Origin: Muraenolepis orangiensis
Taxonomy: Eukaryota > Chordata > Actinopteri > Gadiformes > Muraenolepididae
NCBI GenBank assembly: GCA_027704905.1
Contig: CM051005.1
Span: forward strand, 13,038,888 to 13,102,887
DNA: 64,000 nt
Reading direction: 5' to 3'
Position numbers and translations under genes: made by a program. Shown here piece by piece: positions 1 through 51,571 of the stretch. Under the pieces are notes generated by a model. The model saw nothing but the letters and a program-made list of their open reading frames with translations. It made no database searches and was not told the DNA's origin. The stretch's first letter is position 1. Each line of letters begins with the position of its first letter.

Positions 1-380
1 CAGCTGTTTTGGAGATTGCTCAGAGATTGCTGTGTGTGTGTTTTTAGCTCTTATCCGCCAGCACAAACTTTAACATTACTTGTATGATAATGCTTGACGC
101 TCCTGGCTGGTTCCACATACACTAGTCCGTCTTCACAATGCATCAAAAAAAAGTATCGTATCTTCTAGCGTATCTTAAAGTGAGTTAGTGGGTGAGTGGA
201 GGGAAGTGACGAGGTCCCAAACTCCCGAAATCCTCCAAATTAACTTTAATGGTCCTCGTACCAGTGGGACTGTTAATTTTGTCATCTTTTTTTCACTCTG
301 CCGAACATAACTTAAACTATGCCTTATCTTACCCATGGCTTCCTGCCCTTTCCGTTGTTAAAACCCCTCCCTGTGTGTGT

Positions 381-420
<40 letters not shown>

Positions 421-463
421 CTTGTGAATGTCCCCTCCCTCCCCTGGCCTGTCCGTGGTGCAG
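1..463 (+). other. camsap2: camsap2 intron (5' edge of window)
   Basis: Non-coding sequence before the first visible camsap2 exon. It has no coding frame resembling the missing N-terminus. A GT-rich microsatellite at about 373-418 runs close to the splice acceptor (AG at 462-463), with a short pyrimidine-rich stretch between them. The N-terminal camsap2 exons must lie upstream of the window. Confidence 0.6.
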
Positions 464-9951
<9,488 letters not shown>

Positions 9952-10212
9952 TGCAGGAATGAGCAGACACACACACGCATACAGAGATACAGACCTATCT
10001 CTCTCGTTCATCGGGATCCGCGTAAGAATGTGTGTTTCGCTGTTTATTCTTTTTTTCATCCAAGGGGCACGTGGCTGCGTTGACATGGCAACTGGAATGT
10101 AGGACGGGGAGCGACAACAAAAGGGCATGGCAGATAACAACCGAATGTGGCGACTGAGACTTTTCAATGAGGGCACGTGTCTGTGTGTGTCCGTGCGTGT
10201 CCGTGTGTGTGT

Positions 10213-10249
<37 letters not shown>

Positions 10250-10604
10250 CTTGTGTTGCCATGTGTATCCATGTTCTACTGTGCCAAAAAAACTAAAGTA
10301 AAGATCAGGCGAAGGACCTTTGCCTTACCCTAGTAGAACCACTGAAGCACTGAATGTCACTCCTCTGGTAGAGGCAGTCTGGTTATTCTTAGTTCATCAT
10401 GTGTGGCCTTATGCTTGTCGTGTGTCTCTGTAACGGAGAAGCCCGCGTGGTAAACGTCTGCTAGTGTGGTGGCGTTGGTGTACATGCCTGTTGCAGACTT
10501 TGTTGTTGTGATGTGATCCTCCCTCCCCGGATCCACAGATCTTAGAACACATTTTCTTCTTCAATTCATCTTCAAATCATTTTTGATGATTTGAGGATTC
10601 ATAG

Positions 10605-10606
<2 letters not shown>

Positions 10607-10687
<81 letters not shown>
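10607..10687. repeat. (AG)40 microsatellite in camsap2 3' UTR region
   Basis: Uninterrupted AG array about 650 bp after the camsap2 stop. Confidence 0.95.
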
Positions 10688-10690
<3 letters not shown>

Positions 10691-11786
10691 TTTTTTGTAT
10701 GAGCACTTGGAATGCATTGTTATATGTGAATGGAATATTCAAAATGTGTATGAATAGTGAAGAAAGAGGAAAATACCTCAAGTTGTTGAATTGCCATTAC
10801 TTTTCCTGTGAGGAGGATGATGATGATGAAATTGTTATTTGTTTGATCATCCAACTCACTCTGGACAGCACCTGCAACGGACTTGTCTAATTTATTTCAT
10901 TTCACAAGTAGGCTTTGACGGTCTAATTATACAAGGCATTTGAGGGTTGTTGTTTTTACCGGAGAAACGCAATGAACGTAGTGTGTATAAGGTGAATACG
11001 TTTTTGTACATAATAGCTATTTCATTCAAAATGAATGAGTGTTAGTCACTTTTTTGAGTAGCTTTAATCGTTTATCCTAAACATATATGATGTATTATGG
11101 GGCCTTTTGCAGTGTTAATAACACAATTATGATTGTGTTAGGCGTCTTTAATATGTGCAATCTATGAAGAGTTAATATAATTCTAGACACATTGCATTTG
11201 GAGCATTCATTGAGTCACTTAGCCATGTTTAACATGTTATGCCCCCTAACTACAGTCAAATTCACATCCTTAACTTAATACAGATCATTTCAACAGCACT
11301 TGATGATCCAACGTAGTTGACCCAATTGCCCACTGAACATTCTAACCATAGTTCCACTGTAAGACGCATTTCGTTTTGCCTTACTATTATTGTTACATGT
11401 TATCATGTTATTTTCCCCTTATATACCATGTATTATGCGTTTACACTGTACATATATATTTTGTCATATGAAAGTATTTTTTGTATGCTGTATTTACCGT
11501 TTGAGGGTTTCATCAGCACAAATGTAAAGGAAAAGGAACAGTGTGCAGCAAAGTGTAGCTGGGAAAACCAGGACATGGTGTGAACTCGTCATTCTCGCTC
11601 TATTGTGATAGTAGCACAGAATGGTGAGGTTCAATGGGTGTAAAGTCTTACTATTTTTCCAACCTGAATTCATATTGTTTTAAATTCACTCAGATGTTTA
11701 TGGACCTTGTTATTTTCTATTCATTTGAGCTATTAAATTGCCAACTATCAACATTAATCCCTGTGTCTCACTCATTATTTACATAT

Positions 11787-11788
<2 letters not shown>

Positions 11789-11842
<54 letters not shown>

Positions 11843-11851
11843 GTTGGTATG

Positions 11852-11906
<55 letters not shown>
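11789..11906. repeat. (AC)n and (AT)n microsatellites
   Basis: An AC array (11789-11840) and an AT array (11855-11906) separated by 14 bp, just upstream of the wdr47 promoter region. Confidence 0.95.
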
Positions 11907-11912
<6 letters not shown>

Positions 11913-12057
11913 TTCATCGTTGCATTAAAGCCTACGTGAACCTAATATCTTCAGTGTAACTGTTGACACATTGGATCTTAATCCAAAGGCAACGTTTTTC
12001 AAAGCTTAGGCTAAGGGGAAAGAGACCTCTGTGGATGGCTTCCCTGAGGCTGCTCAC

Positions 12058-12407
12058 TTGACAGCCCGGCGGAGTGGCTGGGGCGGCACGGCGGCGTGTC
12101 TGAGGCGGCAGGACGGCGGGGCTGAAGCGGTTGGGCGGCGAGGCTGAGGCGGTAGGACGGCGAGGCTGAGGCGGTTGGACGGCGAGGCTGAAGCGGTAGG
12201 ACGGCACAGCGCCGCAGCGGCAGCAGCAGGCACACATCGAGGAGGGTGGGGGGGGGGGGGACAGACTGAGAGGAGAGGAGAGGAGCTACACAGACGCAGT
12301 GAGCAGACGTACACTGACAACGCCGAGCTATTGAACATCGTCACGGCGTGTGGTGTCAACAGCCCCGGAACGCTCGGGTCTTTCGTCTCATGCACTTTTA
12401 GAAACAG
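12058..12407 (+). promoter_or_regulatory. wdr47: wdr47 promoter / non-coding first exon region
   Basis: A GC-rich island between AT-rich flanks. A degenerate tandem array with a unit near 22 bp (type CGGCGAGGCTGAGGCGGTAG) occupies about 12110-12215. It is followed by a poly-G run (12247-12260) and a stretch ending in a canonical donor (AACAG|GTAAGG, exon end 12407). The next acceptor on this strand (13306-13307) precedes the wdr47 start codon by 12 bp, so this fits the 5' UTR exon. The transcription start is not defined. Confidence 0.6.
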
Positions 12408-13319
12408 GTAAGGCACGACTCGCCTCATTCCCAATGTGGTATAAGTCTGTCGGTTGGTCCACACCCCGCCCGTTCAGCTAGCGGATGATGCACCGTCTTC
12501 AGTGCTTCTTGGCCCCGGGTAGCGCTGTTCAAGTGTGCACGTCCATTTGGTTGCGACAGTTCGGTGTATGGTGTGGTTTGAATGTTTTTTTATTATGTTT
12601 TTTTAACGTTTCTTCTCGTATTTGTGAATGTATTTGTTAACGGCGACGCGTAATTCGCCATGTAACAAGTAGATACGCGTCTTATAGTGGTGACTTGCGC
12701 ATCGGTGTTATTAGCTTAGCTAGGCTAGGCCGTTTAAAGCGATGGACCCTCCCTCATTAGTATGCCTAAAAAAACCCGAACAATGTTACTCGCTTGATAG
12801 CTATGTTGTTTTAACAGTGTAATAACGGAGTATTGTGAGATGACAGACATGTTGTTGGAGGGGACTTCCTTGTGAAGGTGCTTCCCTCCCGGTGACGTTG
12901 GGGTGTGTTGCTGCCTTGGGTGGACAACTTACTAACCAGCAGTCTTAAGCCCCTATGACCCCTAACTAATATGATACACAAACAGCCATAGGACATGAAA
13001 TGTTTCGTTTTCTGCAACTAGTGTACCTCTCTATCTGAATCACGTACTGCATTCTGCTCGTGAAATTCTGGTAACAAGGGTAGACCCTATAGCCCCCCCC
13101 CCTGTTTGATGATAATAATAACAACCATGTTTCCATATTATAAATTAAAAAGTAAATAATCGAATACATTGAATTATGATTATTGTGTTATGATCCCCAC
13201 GTATACATGAGCAGCCATTGGTTTGAGTAAATGATAGCGTCACATAAAACACATACACCCTTTTTAAGTTATTCTGGTTCTGGTTTTTGATTGGGTGTCG
13301 TCACTAGCCCGTCGTCGTC

Positions 13320-24342
<11,023 letters not shown>

Positions 24343-25800
24343 CTGCCGCCGACACACAAAGAGACACACAGAGACACAAATACAATACAATACAATACCC
24401 ACAGCCACTTCACACCACACACACACCGTCACACAATCACACACAAACACGACTGGCCTGTCAGGCCACCACTGGCATGCAACCTGATAAACAAAAAAAT
24501 AAAAATTGTAGACTGCACACCTACCCAGTAAATGAGGCTCTTTTATCCAATGGGAAATGCAACCCGCATACAAAATCTGCAAAGGATTTCAAACGGTCCT
24601 GATTTGTGGGTATTGGTTATGTGTATGCTGGGCTGGTTATGGGTTTGTTGCTTATTTTGCTACATTTCATTTTTTTACCCAAATTTGGTCAGGTCCCTTA
24701 TTTATTGATTTGGTATCACATCCACTGCTCACCAGGCGCAGCACTGAAGACATATGATCTGATAACATGTAGGGTAATGTAACTGAGGGTGCCTACCCTG
24801 CGGTTTCCCCTACGTACAAAATTAACTCTTAAAGTGGAACAAAAGCCATGGTCTTTTCTTTTTGAAAGGTCATGTTTTATTTTTTTATACATGAAATGCA
24901 TTCCTTCCCTAAGTTTGCAGTGTTTTTGTTTAGAGTTGGTGTTATGCTGCTACTTTGAGGTCATTGGTGAGATGTTGATTTAAACTTCAATGCATATACG
25001 TATATATATATACAGTATATATATATATGGCATTCTTCAGAAAGCTGAATGTGTGGGAAGTTACACTATAGCCTAACTAAAACAGCTCTCATTAATTCTA
25101 ACACCAACCTACTAATGTATAGTGGAACCGTTGTTGTTCTATAGAGCTCAGCGTTGTACATAAATGGTATGACATTGTATAAACTTGCTTGATGTCAATG
25201 TAAAATTCTGTGTTTGGCTTGAAAGCTGTTGAAGTGTCTTGAAATTGCTTGCAATTATTATTTTTAAACATATGACTCCAAAGGGAATACAAATAGGCTT
25301 TATTTTTTGTTTCATTTTGCATCGTAGCGTTGAGTTTAGGGTTACCATCAGGATGCAGGTAGGTGTGAGGCGTTAAAAAGGGTTATTATATGCACACTGA
25401 AATCTTACAAAGCACGCAGTAGTTTGGGTATTCATTTGTAAAGCCAGTATTGTATGTTTGCACATTTTCTTTGGAATTTCCGTCACTAATGTATTAATTT
25501 AGTAGAATTGAATACATTTTAAGCTCTTTATTTTTATTTTTTTTAAATCAATGTACGTACAGTGCATCGCTTGAACTAAAGAGCGGCCAAGCTAATGCAC
25601 AGGTGTATTTATTTCACTGTATCTTCATGTAAACTAATGTATTACATGGTTCTGTGAAAATGCTAGCGGCACATTTTCTTATGTTGGTTTAATGATGTGA
25701 TTGAGTTAATGCTACCATTATTGAAATGTAAATGACGTATGGTAGATTAATGGAATAAAAACTTTTTTCTGTGCATTCGCAATAAAAAAAAAAGACAAGA
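24343..25800 (+). other. wdr47: wdr47 3' UTR
   Basis: AT-rich, non-coding sequence following the stop. Short (AT)n tracts occur near 25000-25028. It ends at two overlapping-use poly(A) signals (25754-25759 and 25781-25786). No other gene is visible. Confidence 0.75.
25754..25786 (+). terminator. wdr47: wdr47 poly(A) signals
   Basis: AATAAA hexamers at 25754-25759 and 25781-25786, about 1.4 kb after the wdr47 stop. The second runs directly into an A-tract. They are the likely cleavage signals for the + strand gene. Confidence 0.7.
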
Positions 25801-25830
25801 ATATTCCTGTTCCTGCTGAAGAATCGAGGC

Positions 25831-25836
25831 TTTATT
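25831..25836 (-). terminator. gpsm2: gpsm2 poly(A) signal
   Basis: TTTATT on the + strand is AATAAA on the - strand, about 0.8 kb after the gpsm2 stop. It faces the wdr47 signals at a distance of 45 bp. Confidence 0.65.
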
Positions 25837-26636
25837 CCTCTCAACAAAAACACGTGTTACAAAAAGACAAACTGTACATGGGTTAAAATGAATTCCATTA
25901 TATTTTTTTTTTAGCAGAGGGTGTGTCTGAAATGGTCCTATTCCCTTACACAGACAACAACGCCTTCATTAAACCAATATCTCCACATACAGACAATTAA
26001 CAAAAAAATATACACAGATAAGTGTTGTACCTTTCTTGTCTCCGGACATTTCATGACGTCATGGACTATTAGACTAGACGATTGTAAATAAAGCTACAAA
26101 AAAAAAACTAAAAATAAAGATAAAAAAAACCTGGTAGGACGGCATTGGAAAACCATTTTTTTTGTACAAAAAGGTAGAATAAATACATCATTTTTGAAAA
26201 TCTACAAACGTGAAATTAAAAAGAATTACTTAAAAAAAAAATAAAAAAATACATGGATACAAATAAAAGTGGTCCCTGATTGCAGTGATTCGTTCCTTGA
26301 GATCCGTGTGCCGACGCACAAATCCAGTCCTAAGCGTGAAACAATTACCCAGAAAGCACCAGGCAGCGAGAGCGAGTGAGGCATCCGAGTGTGTCCTCTA
26401 CCTTACCTTCCCTTCCCTTCCCTCCCTCCTTCGTATGATACATTAAAAACTACGGCAGTGCTTTTGTACTGTCCCTTTAGGACACATATATCGTAGAGAG
26501 AAGAGTTACCTTTTTGAACCAAGTATTCCACCACACCTCCTCATCCGCCGATACTGAGTGTCCTCTTCTGAAGTAGACAAAGAATGCAGTGCTCTTGCTG
26601 GTTCCGACCGTCCCTGGGTCTGACCTTGGGGGGGAC
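25837..26636 (-). other. gpsm2: gpsm2 3' UTR
   Basis: AT-rich non-coding sequence between the gpsm2 stop (26637-26639) and its poly(A) signal. It has several A/T homopolymer runs and no ORF of note. Confidence 0.65.
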
Positions 26637-34942
<8,306 letters not shown>

Positions 34943-36631
34943 TGAAGTGCATAATATGAGGGAAAATCCCTGTTTGTTCCAGAAAAAAAAATTGTTGGCC
35001 GTGAAAATTAAAATAAAAAACGTCCGCTAGTCGATAAAGGCCACGGAAAGAAGTGGCATGTTAAAAACAGCCAAAAAAATGTCTCCAGAGTCCCGGGTGT
35101 TTAGTCCATTGGGTTAATGTAGTGTGTGTGTGCCGCCGTTGGACTGTCTCCTCTCAGCGGCCCTCTGTGAACAGAACACAAGATGCTGTGTGTGAAGCCT
35201 CATTCTGGCCACGCTGCTCCATGGCAACCCCAACCAAACAGCAGCATGCGGAAGAAAGGGCAGGACGAGGGCAGAAAGTGAGAGAGAGAGAGCGAGAGCG
35301 AGAGCGAGAGCGAGAGAGAGAGGTGGACAGAATAGATTGGTGGTGGTGGTAGTGGATGGGGGGGGGGCTGTTCTATTATTTTCTTTTACCCACTTAGTCA
35401 TGATATCCACTTTACTGATGCTTATTTATCCAAAATCTCATTTTGTAAATATTTTGTGAAAGCAGCAATAGTCCCTATTATAATAATAATGTCCTCTATA
35501 GTTTCACTTGAAAATGTTTTTTTTTTATTATGCACTTCAATTCTTAATAGAAAATTAGAAAGTACTTTTTTTTTGTATTTAATTAACACAGGAGAATAGG
35601 CTTTACCATGTGCTGACTCATTTTATATAGATTTATGTATTGAATCATCAGAATACACGCTACATTGTGATATATATATATATATATATCGGCAAGCCCC
35701 AACTGTAGACCAGTGGGTCTCAACCGGTTCAAACTCAGGACCCACATGTGTAATTACCAGTCCTTAAGTCACAACCCAAAAATAAAGTGCCTTCATGTAG
35801 CGTTAAAAACCTTGAGCGAACCAAAAGCTGCAGCCACATGGGGATTGAGTTTGACACATGCTTTGCAACCCACTGGAAATGCCCTCGTAACCCTAGGCAC
35901 TAGATGAGGAGCACATGGCTGTGATGTAGCAGGGGCATGCAGAGACCCATAGGCTTGTGCTGGAGCTCTAATATTAAATTAATGAATTCTAAATTAATTA
36001 TTGTTGGCAGGTTGGTGGGTTTATAACAAGCAAAAAATGGGATAGATTCATTGCAACAAAAAATGATCGATGCGGCAGAAAAAACCCTCAAAGATATATT
36101 TTGGGAGACTGTACGGAGTGTACAGAAAGTAGCAAGCTCCGAAGCAAACCCCAAAGAAGAGTCATAGTCCACCATTACCTCATGTATGAGGTCATACCAA
36201 ACCCAACCCTCTTGCCCAGAACAGAACAAACAGAACAAACAAAGCAGCAAAGCAAAGCTCAGAGTGGATTGGCCTTCTTAATCAAGCTAGACTCAGGTCT
36301 CAGTCTTAGGTGGTTTATCGTTTTACCACATAACCTTTTAAAAAAATATTTAAAACCCGACATGTGCATATCACGTTACTTTTTACAATTAAATAACCAA
36401 GACTATTTTGACTACGCCTCTTTAATAATACTGCTAATCTAGGGCCAAACATCTGGTTGTCATTCTTCCACACATCAAAATATAGATCATTAGCTGTCAG
36501 GGTCTAGCTTGGTGTAACTGAGTCTGCAGATAAGCAGGGCTAACTGTTGGTGCATATATATCTATATCTATATATATAGATATATATATATATATATATG
36601 CTCCATTCTTGAACAGGAGATATATTCAACG

Positions 36632-36774
<143 letters not shown>

Positions 36775-36912
36775 TAGCAGCAACTAATATTATTCTTGGA
36801 TTCACAAATAGTTCACCATGTGACACAGTTACATCGCATAGGTCGTGCAGTGTTGCATCCTGACTATTCTGCGAGTGTATTTTTACATGCAGACACATGA
36901 GTGACAATCAGG

Positions 36913-36942
36913 TGTTCCACACCCACTAGTGGGTGTGGAACA
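36913..36942. repeat. Perfect 30-bp palindrome
   Basis: The arm TGTTCCACACCCACT is followed immediately by its exact reverse complement with no spacer. It lies in the non-coding region upstream of gpsm2. Confidence 0.85.
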
Positions 36943-37329
36943 TTTTGCAACCTTTCTGCACTGTGTAGTAGTGTTCTAAATTTACACATGCGCTTTATAT
37001 TCTGAATGAAAAAACTGGTTATGGAAAATAAATCTCTGCCTAGCCTGTTATTATGCTGCTCTTTGGATATGAATCATCAGCTCAAATAAAGCCTAAGTCA
37101 TTGGAAGTCTGTCAAGAACATGTACATGCAAATGCTTACAATTCACAATCGCGATGTCTGGTCTGCTGGTGAGTATGCAGCCTTTCGCCAGTATTGTGGG
37201 CCAAAAGGGTTGTGTACACACTGACTAGACTGTAGTAGGCACGCAGTGTAGTGATAGAGGGCGAGTGAATCATGACTCAAGCAATAACCAATAAAACAAC
37301 AGGTTAATGTTCGTCAACGACTGATTCAC

Positions 37330-37450
37330 ATCCAGCCAATCCCATAAAGTCATGCACGAAGTCATGACTTTAAGTCATGCAAAGCCAAGCATACTGCCTG
37401 CCCGTATTGTGCTTGGGATGGTGCATGTCTTTATGGGATTGGCTGGATGC
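37330..37450. repeat. Inverted repeat, 29-bp arms with one mismatch
   Basis: The arm at about 37330-37358 (starts CATCCAGCCAATCCCATAAA) pairs with 37422-37450 (ends GGGATTGGCTGGATG). The spacer is about 63 bp and itself contains repeated CATGACTT motifs. It could be a small MITE or a foldback element. The arms include CCAAT boxes. Confidence 0.7.
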
Positions 37451-37590
37451 AGACCAGACAACGATTATGAATTGGGGTCTCCTCTAGAGAGGCACTTTAA
37501 CACCACATGAGAGCTACAGCAAAGCTGACGGTAACATCCAGGAGTAACATCACCCGCACACCAGACACCAACACAACAATGTGTACTCAC

Positions 37591-37629
37591 CGATAACTTC
37601 TCAATACAGATGGGGGTAATCTGGCAAAC
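37591..37629 (-). other. gpsm2: Candidate gpsm2 5' UTR exon
   Basis: On the - strand a 39-bp segment is bounded by an acceptor (CTAAACTTTTAG|GTTTGCC) and a strong donor (TTATCG|GTGAGT). It has no ATG. The coding exon at 34969 has its own acceptor (GGAACAAACAG|GGATT), so a non-coding upstream exon is required. A further donor (CTAAC|GTAAGT, at about 37978) could end exon 1. Confidence 0.4.
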
Positions 37630-38774
37630 CTAAAAGTTTAGAAAAGAGAATACATCAAGGCACGTCGGCTGCATTATACAAAAAGGTATACATGAGCAAT
37701 AAATGAAACTAGCATATATGAATAATGATCATTTCATTGATGAGTCGCGAAGTAGCATTACATTTCGTGCATTATTGATCATCCAATTTAAAGGCGTCAA
37801 TGGGAGTGACCTTAGGGGAGGCACTGGGAGCCTTGGACCCCGACAGGCAGTTCAACCAGAAGACTGTCGTGATGTTAACGGAGTTAGTTGATCAGACATC
37901 CAGGTTCACACAACACTCGATAGAGACTCAATGTAAATCCACACACACTCCTGTTAGCTTGTTAGCTGCTCCACTTACGTTAGGCGATCCAGTTCGAAAA
38001 ATTGGTAGGTACTTTTCTTATTTAGGAAATAAGGGTCCTTCGACCGTTTTAAATATAGCGCACATAAAACCCTACACGACACACTTTACCAGTCTCCATA
38101 ACGAACTACTAATTGAATCCATACTTTCTTACTTTAACGTAACTTCTGTATTTTACTTCGACGAGATAAAAAAAAAAAATTAGGTACTCGTTGTTTTTTG
38201 GCCAGTTGGCCAATCCGAACGCCTCATTCAAAGATAGCCACGCCCACCTAAGGGTCGCTCGACCAATGGATTTAAATACAAAGATGACGTCGCGTATTGT
38301 CTTCGTTCAGCTGTCAATGCCAAGTCAAACGAAGACTTGTGAAAGTCAACTTTGTAGCACGCACATAATAATGAACTGTTCACGTAGCATCCAAGCATCT
38401 CACAAATAAACCCATTCACAAATCGTGTCACGCAAAACCGTTGGGGATGTAGAGAGTTGTGAGAGTCAGAGCAGGGGGGCTGCTGGGATGAACGTAGTGG
38501 CTCTTTTATATAGGCCTATTTATTATTTTAAAGTACATTGTCTCAGGTATTAACTTCAGCACTTCAGCCAAATACACTCTCTAGCAGACGGCCAGTAATC
38601 GGAGGAGGCTTGGAAGATGTTACCAAGCAACAGTAGGTCTACTCCTCTTGTACACCGCCGGCCCAGAAGCCAGACGAGCAGCGCTACAGAGTAATAACTA
38701 TATTATTAATTAGGACAGGGAACCGCCTGCTCCTGAAGAGGTATCGTCACGTATAGTCATGTAATTGCAGAATT

Positions 38775-39231
38775 ATGTCAGCAGCAAGTGCTGGGCTGCG
38801 GGTCCATCTGATGTCGGACGGCAGTTTCATTACGCAAGGTAAGTACATTGCACCACATGTGTTGTCACTGCGAATTATTGCAGACCGCAGACGCACATAG
38901 CGCTACGCCAGCACATCCTGCAAGAAACACTTGTTTGAGTAAGATCACTTTTATTTTTTGCTACACACAGCGAACCACGTGTTCTCTTCAACTAATCACA
39001 CATACTGATATCCAGGGACGTCATTGTAAAAACGAATCAGGTGAACAAGGCATACTTCTGTTATTAACAATACTAGTCAAATGCATCAATTCACACGTTA
39101 TTGACCTAATTTACATCCATGTTTAATAAACAACTTCGTTTGTTATGTATGTTGTCTGTATATCAGAAAATCATTCATGTTTCCTCTCCCTTTAAATAAC
39201 ACAGAGGGGGTGAACCTACATGTACAATAAG
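38775..39231 (+). other. aknad1: aknad1 5' leader with upstream ORF
   Basis: A donor at 38839 (CGCAAG|GTAAGT) and an acceptor at 39204-39205 (AACACAG|AGGGGG) define a spliced leader. A 29-codon upstream ORF starts at 38775 and continues across the junction to TAA at 39229-39231, 16 bp before the main ATG at 39248. The transcription start is unknown. Confidence 0.5.
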
Positions 39232-39247
39232 CTTCATAGAGATAATT

Positions 39248-50051
<10,804 letters not shown>

Positions 50052-50640
50052 AACCAAAAGCACTTCGTCCCGTTGACAGTATTTACCTAACCTGATATAA
50101 CAGCTTGAAGTGGAACAGTCACGCTCGCTTTGGTCTACTTTAAGAGAGTGTCCTCTTCATATGTGTGTTGTGAAAAAAAAAATCATTATTAACTCGGTTT
50201 CGGTTTTGCGTTTTTCGTCGAAACGGTGGGCCTTTTACCTCATTGGTCTGGGAATTGCTGTCTCCATTCGTCCAATTTGTAAAAATTACATCAGACAGCA
50301 TTATTCTATTTTAGACAGTAATATAAATTAATACAATATGAATATAATGTGCATATAATTTCTCATTGTTTTACCATGGATTATTTATTTATTTTAATTT
50401 CTGCTGCAGGATGTTTTGTTATTTTTATTTATATTTGTATTCTTTGCAGTTCCGGTGTTGTATACAATGAGTCAAACTACATTGCAATCACATTACACAA
50501 CTGAAATCTTGAAATACAAAGGGAATGCTTTTTTTTGCTTTCTAAGCTCTAAACTCACTATTCTTTTTGTTAATCAAACCTTCACAAATTCATAATAAAA
50601 CCAACAGAGGGCACCAGGATGCTGGTGACCCCCGTTTGAC
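50052..50640 (+). other. aknad1: aknad1 3' UTR and spacer
   Basis: AT-rich sequence after the aknad1 stop, with an AATAAA at 50593-50598 as the likely poly(A) signal. No coding content. Confidence 0.55.
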
Positions 50641-51096
50641 CTTTAGATGCGGGGTCACCGTAGCCACTCAGAAGATGAACGCGTCTCCTCTCCACGATTG
50701 TCCACCACACCCAGGGTGCCCCGTGCCATGGTCACACGACACCCCAGTCACCATGCATGCAGCTGGATATATAATATATGGACCAAAGGAAGTTTAATTT
50801 AATTCAATTTAAAAATAATTAGGTCAGATGAGCAATATTACATTTCTGGAAAATTCCCATTCAGAGTCACCACGAAGAGTATCGCAAGGCTTTTGTTAAA
50901 TTCCCCCCCTTAAAGCTAAGAAGCTCATTCGATGCCTCGCTTGTCCCCTGCCCCCTTGATAGCCTGTGGGTACCAGAAACTAAATGAGCAGGTGTTGATG
51001 AGCAGGTGATAGGAGACTCCTCGCTGTCTGTTGTTGTTCTTTTTTTATTGTTGGAATTCAGTTTTCTCTGTTGTTATTCTGCGGGGGAGGTATCAG

Positions 51097-51564
<468 letters not shown>

Positions 51565-51571
51565 CAATAAA

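Larger units (their letters stand above)
9952..12050 (+). other. camsap2: camsap2 3' UTR and camsap2-wdr47 spacer
   Basis: After the camsap2 stop the sequence is non-coding and becomes AT-rich beyond about 10.5 kb. It carries a (TG)n stretch (10208-10247), a 40-unit (GA)n array (10607-10687), a (CA)n array (11789-11840) and an (AT)n array (11855-11906). Two UGUACAUA Pumilio-type octamers occur at 11005-11012 and 11446-11453. I could not place a canonical AATAAA, so the 3' UTR end is undefined. Confidence 0.6.
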
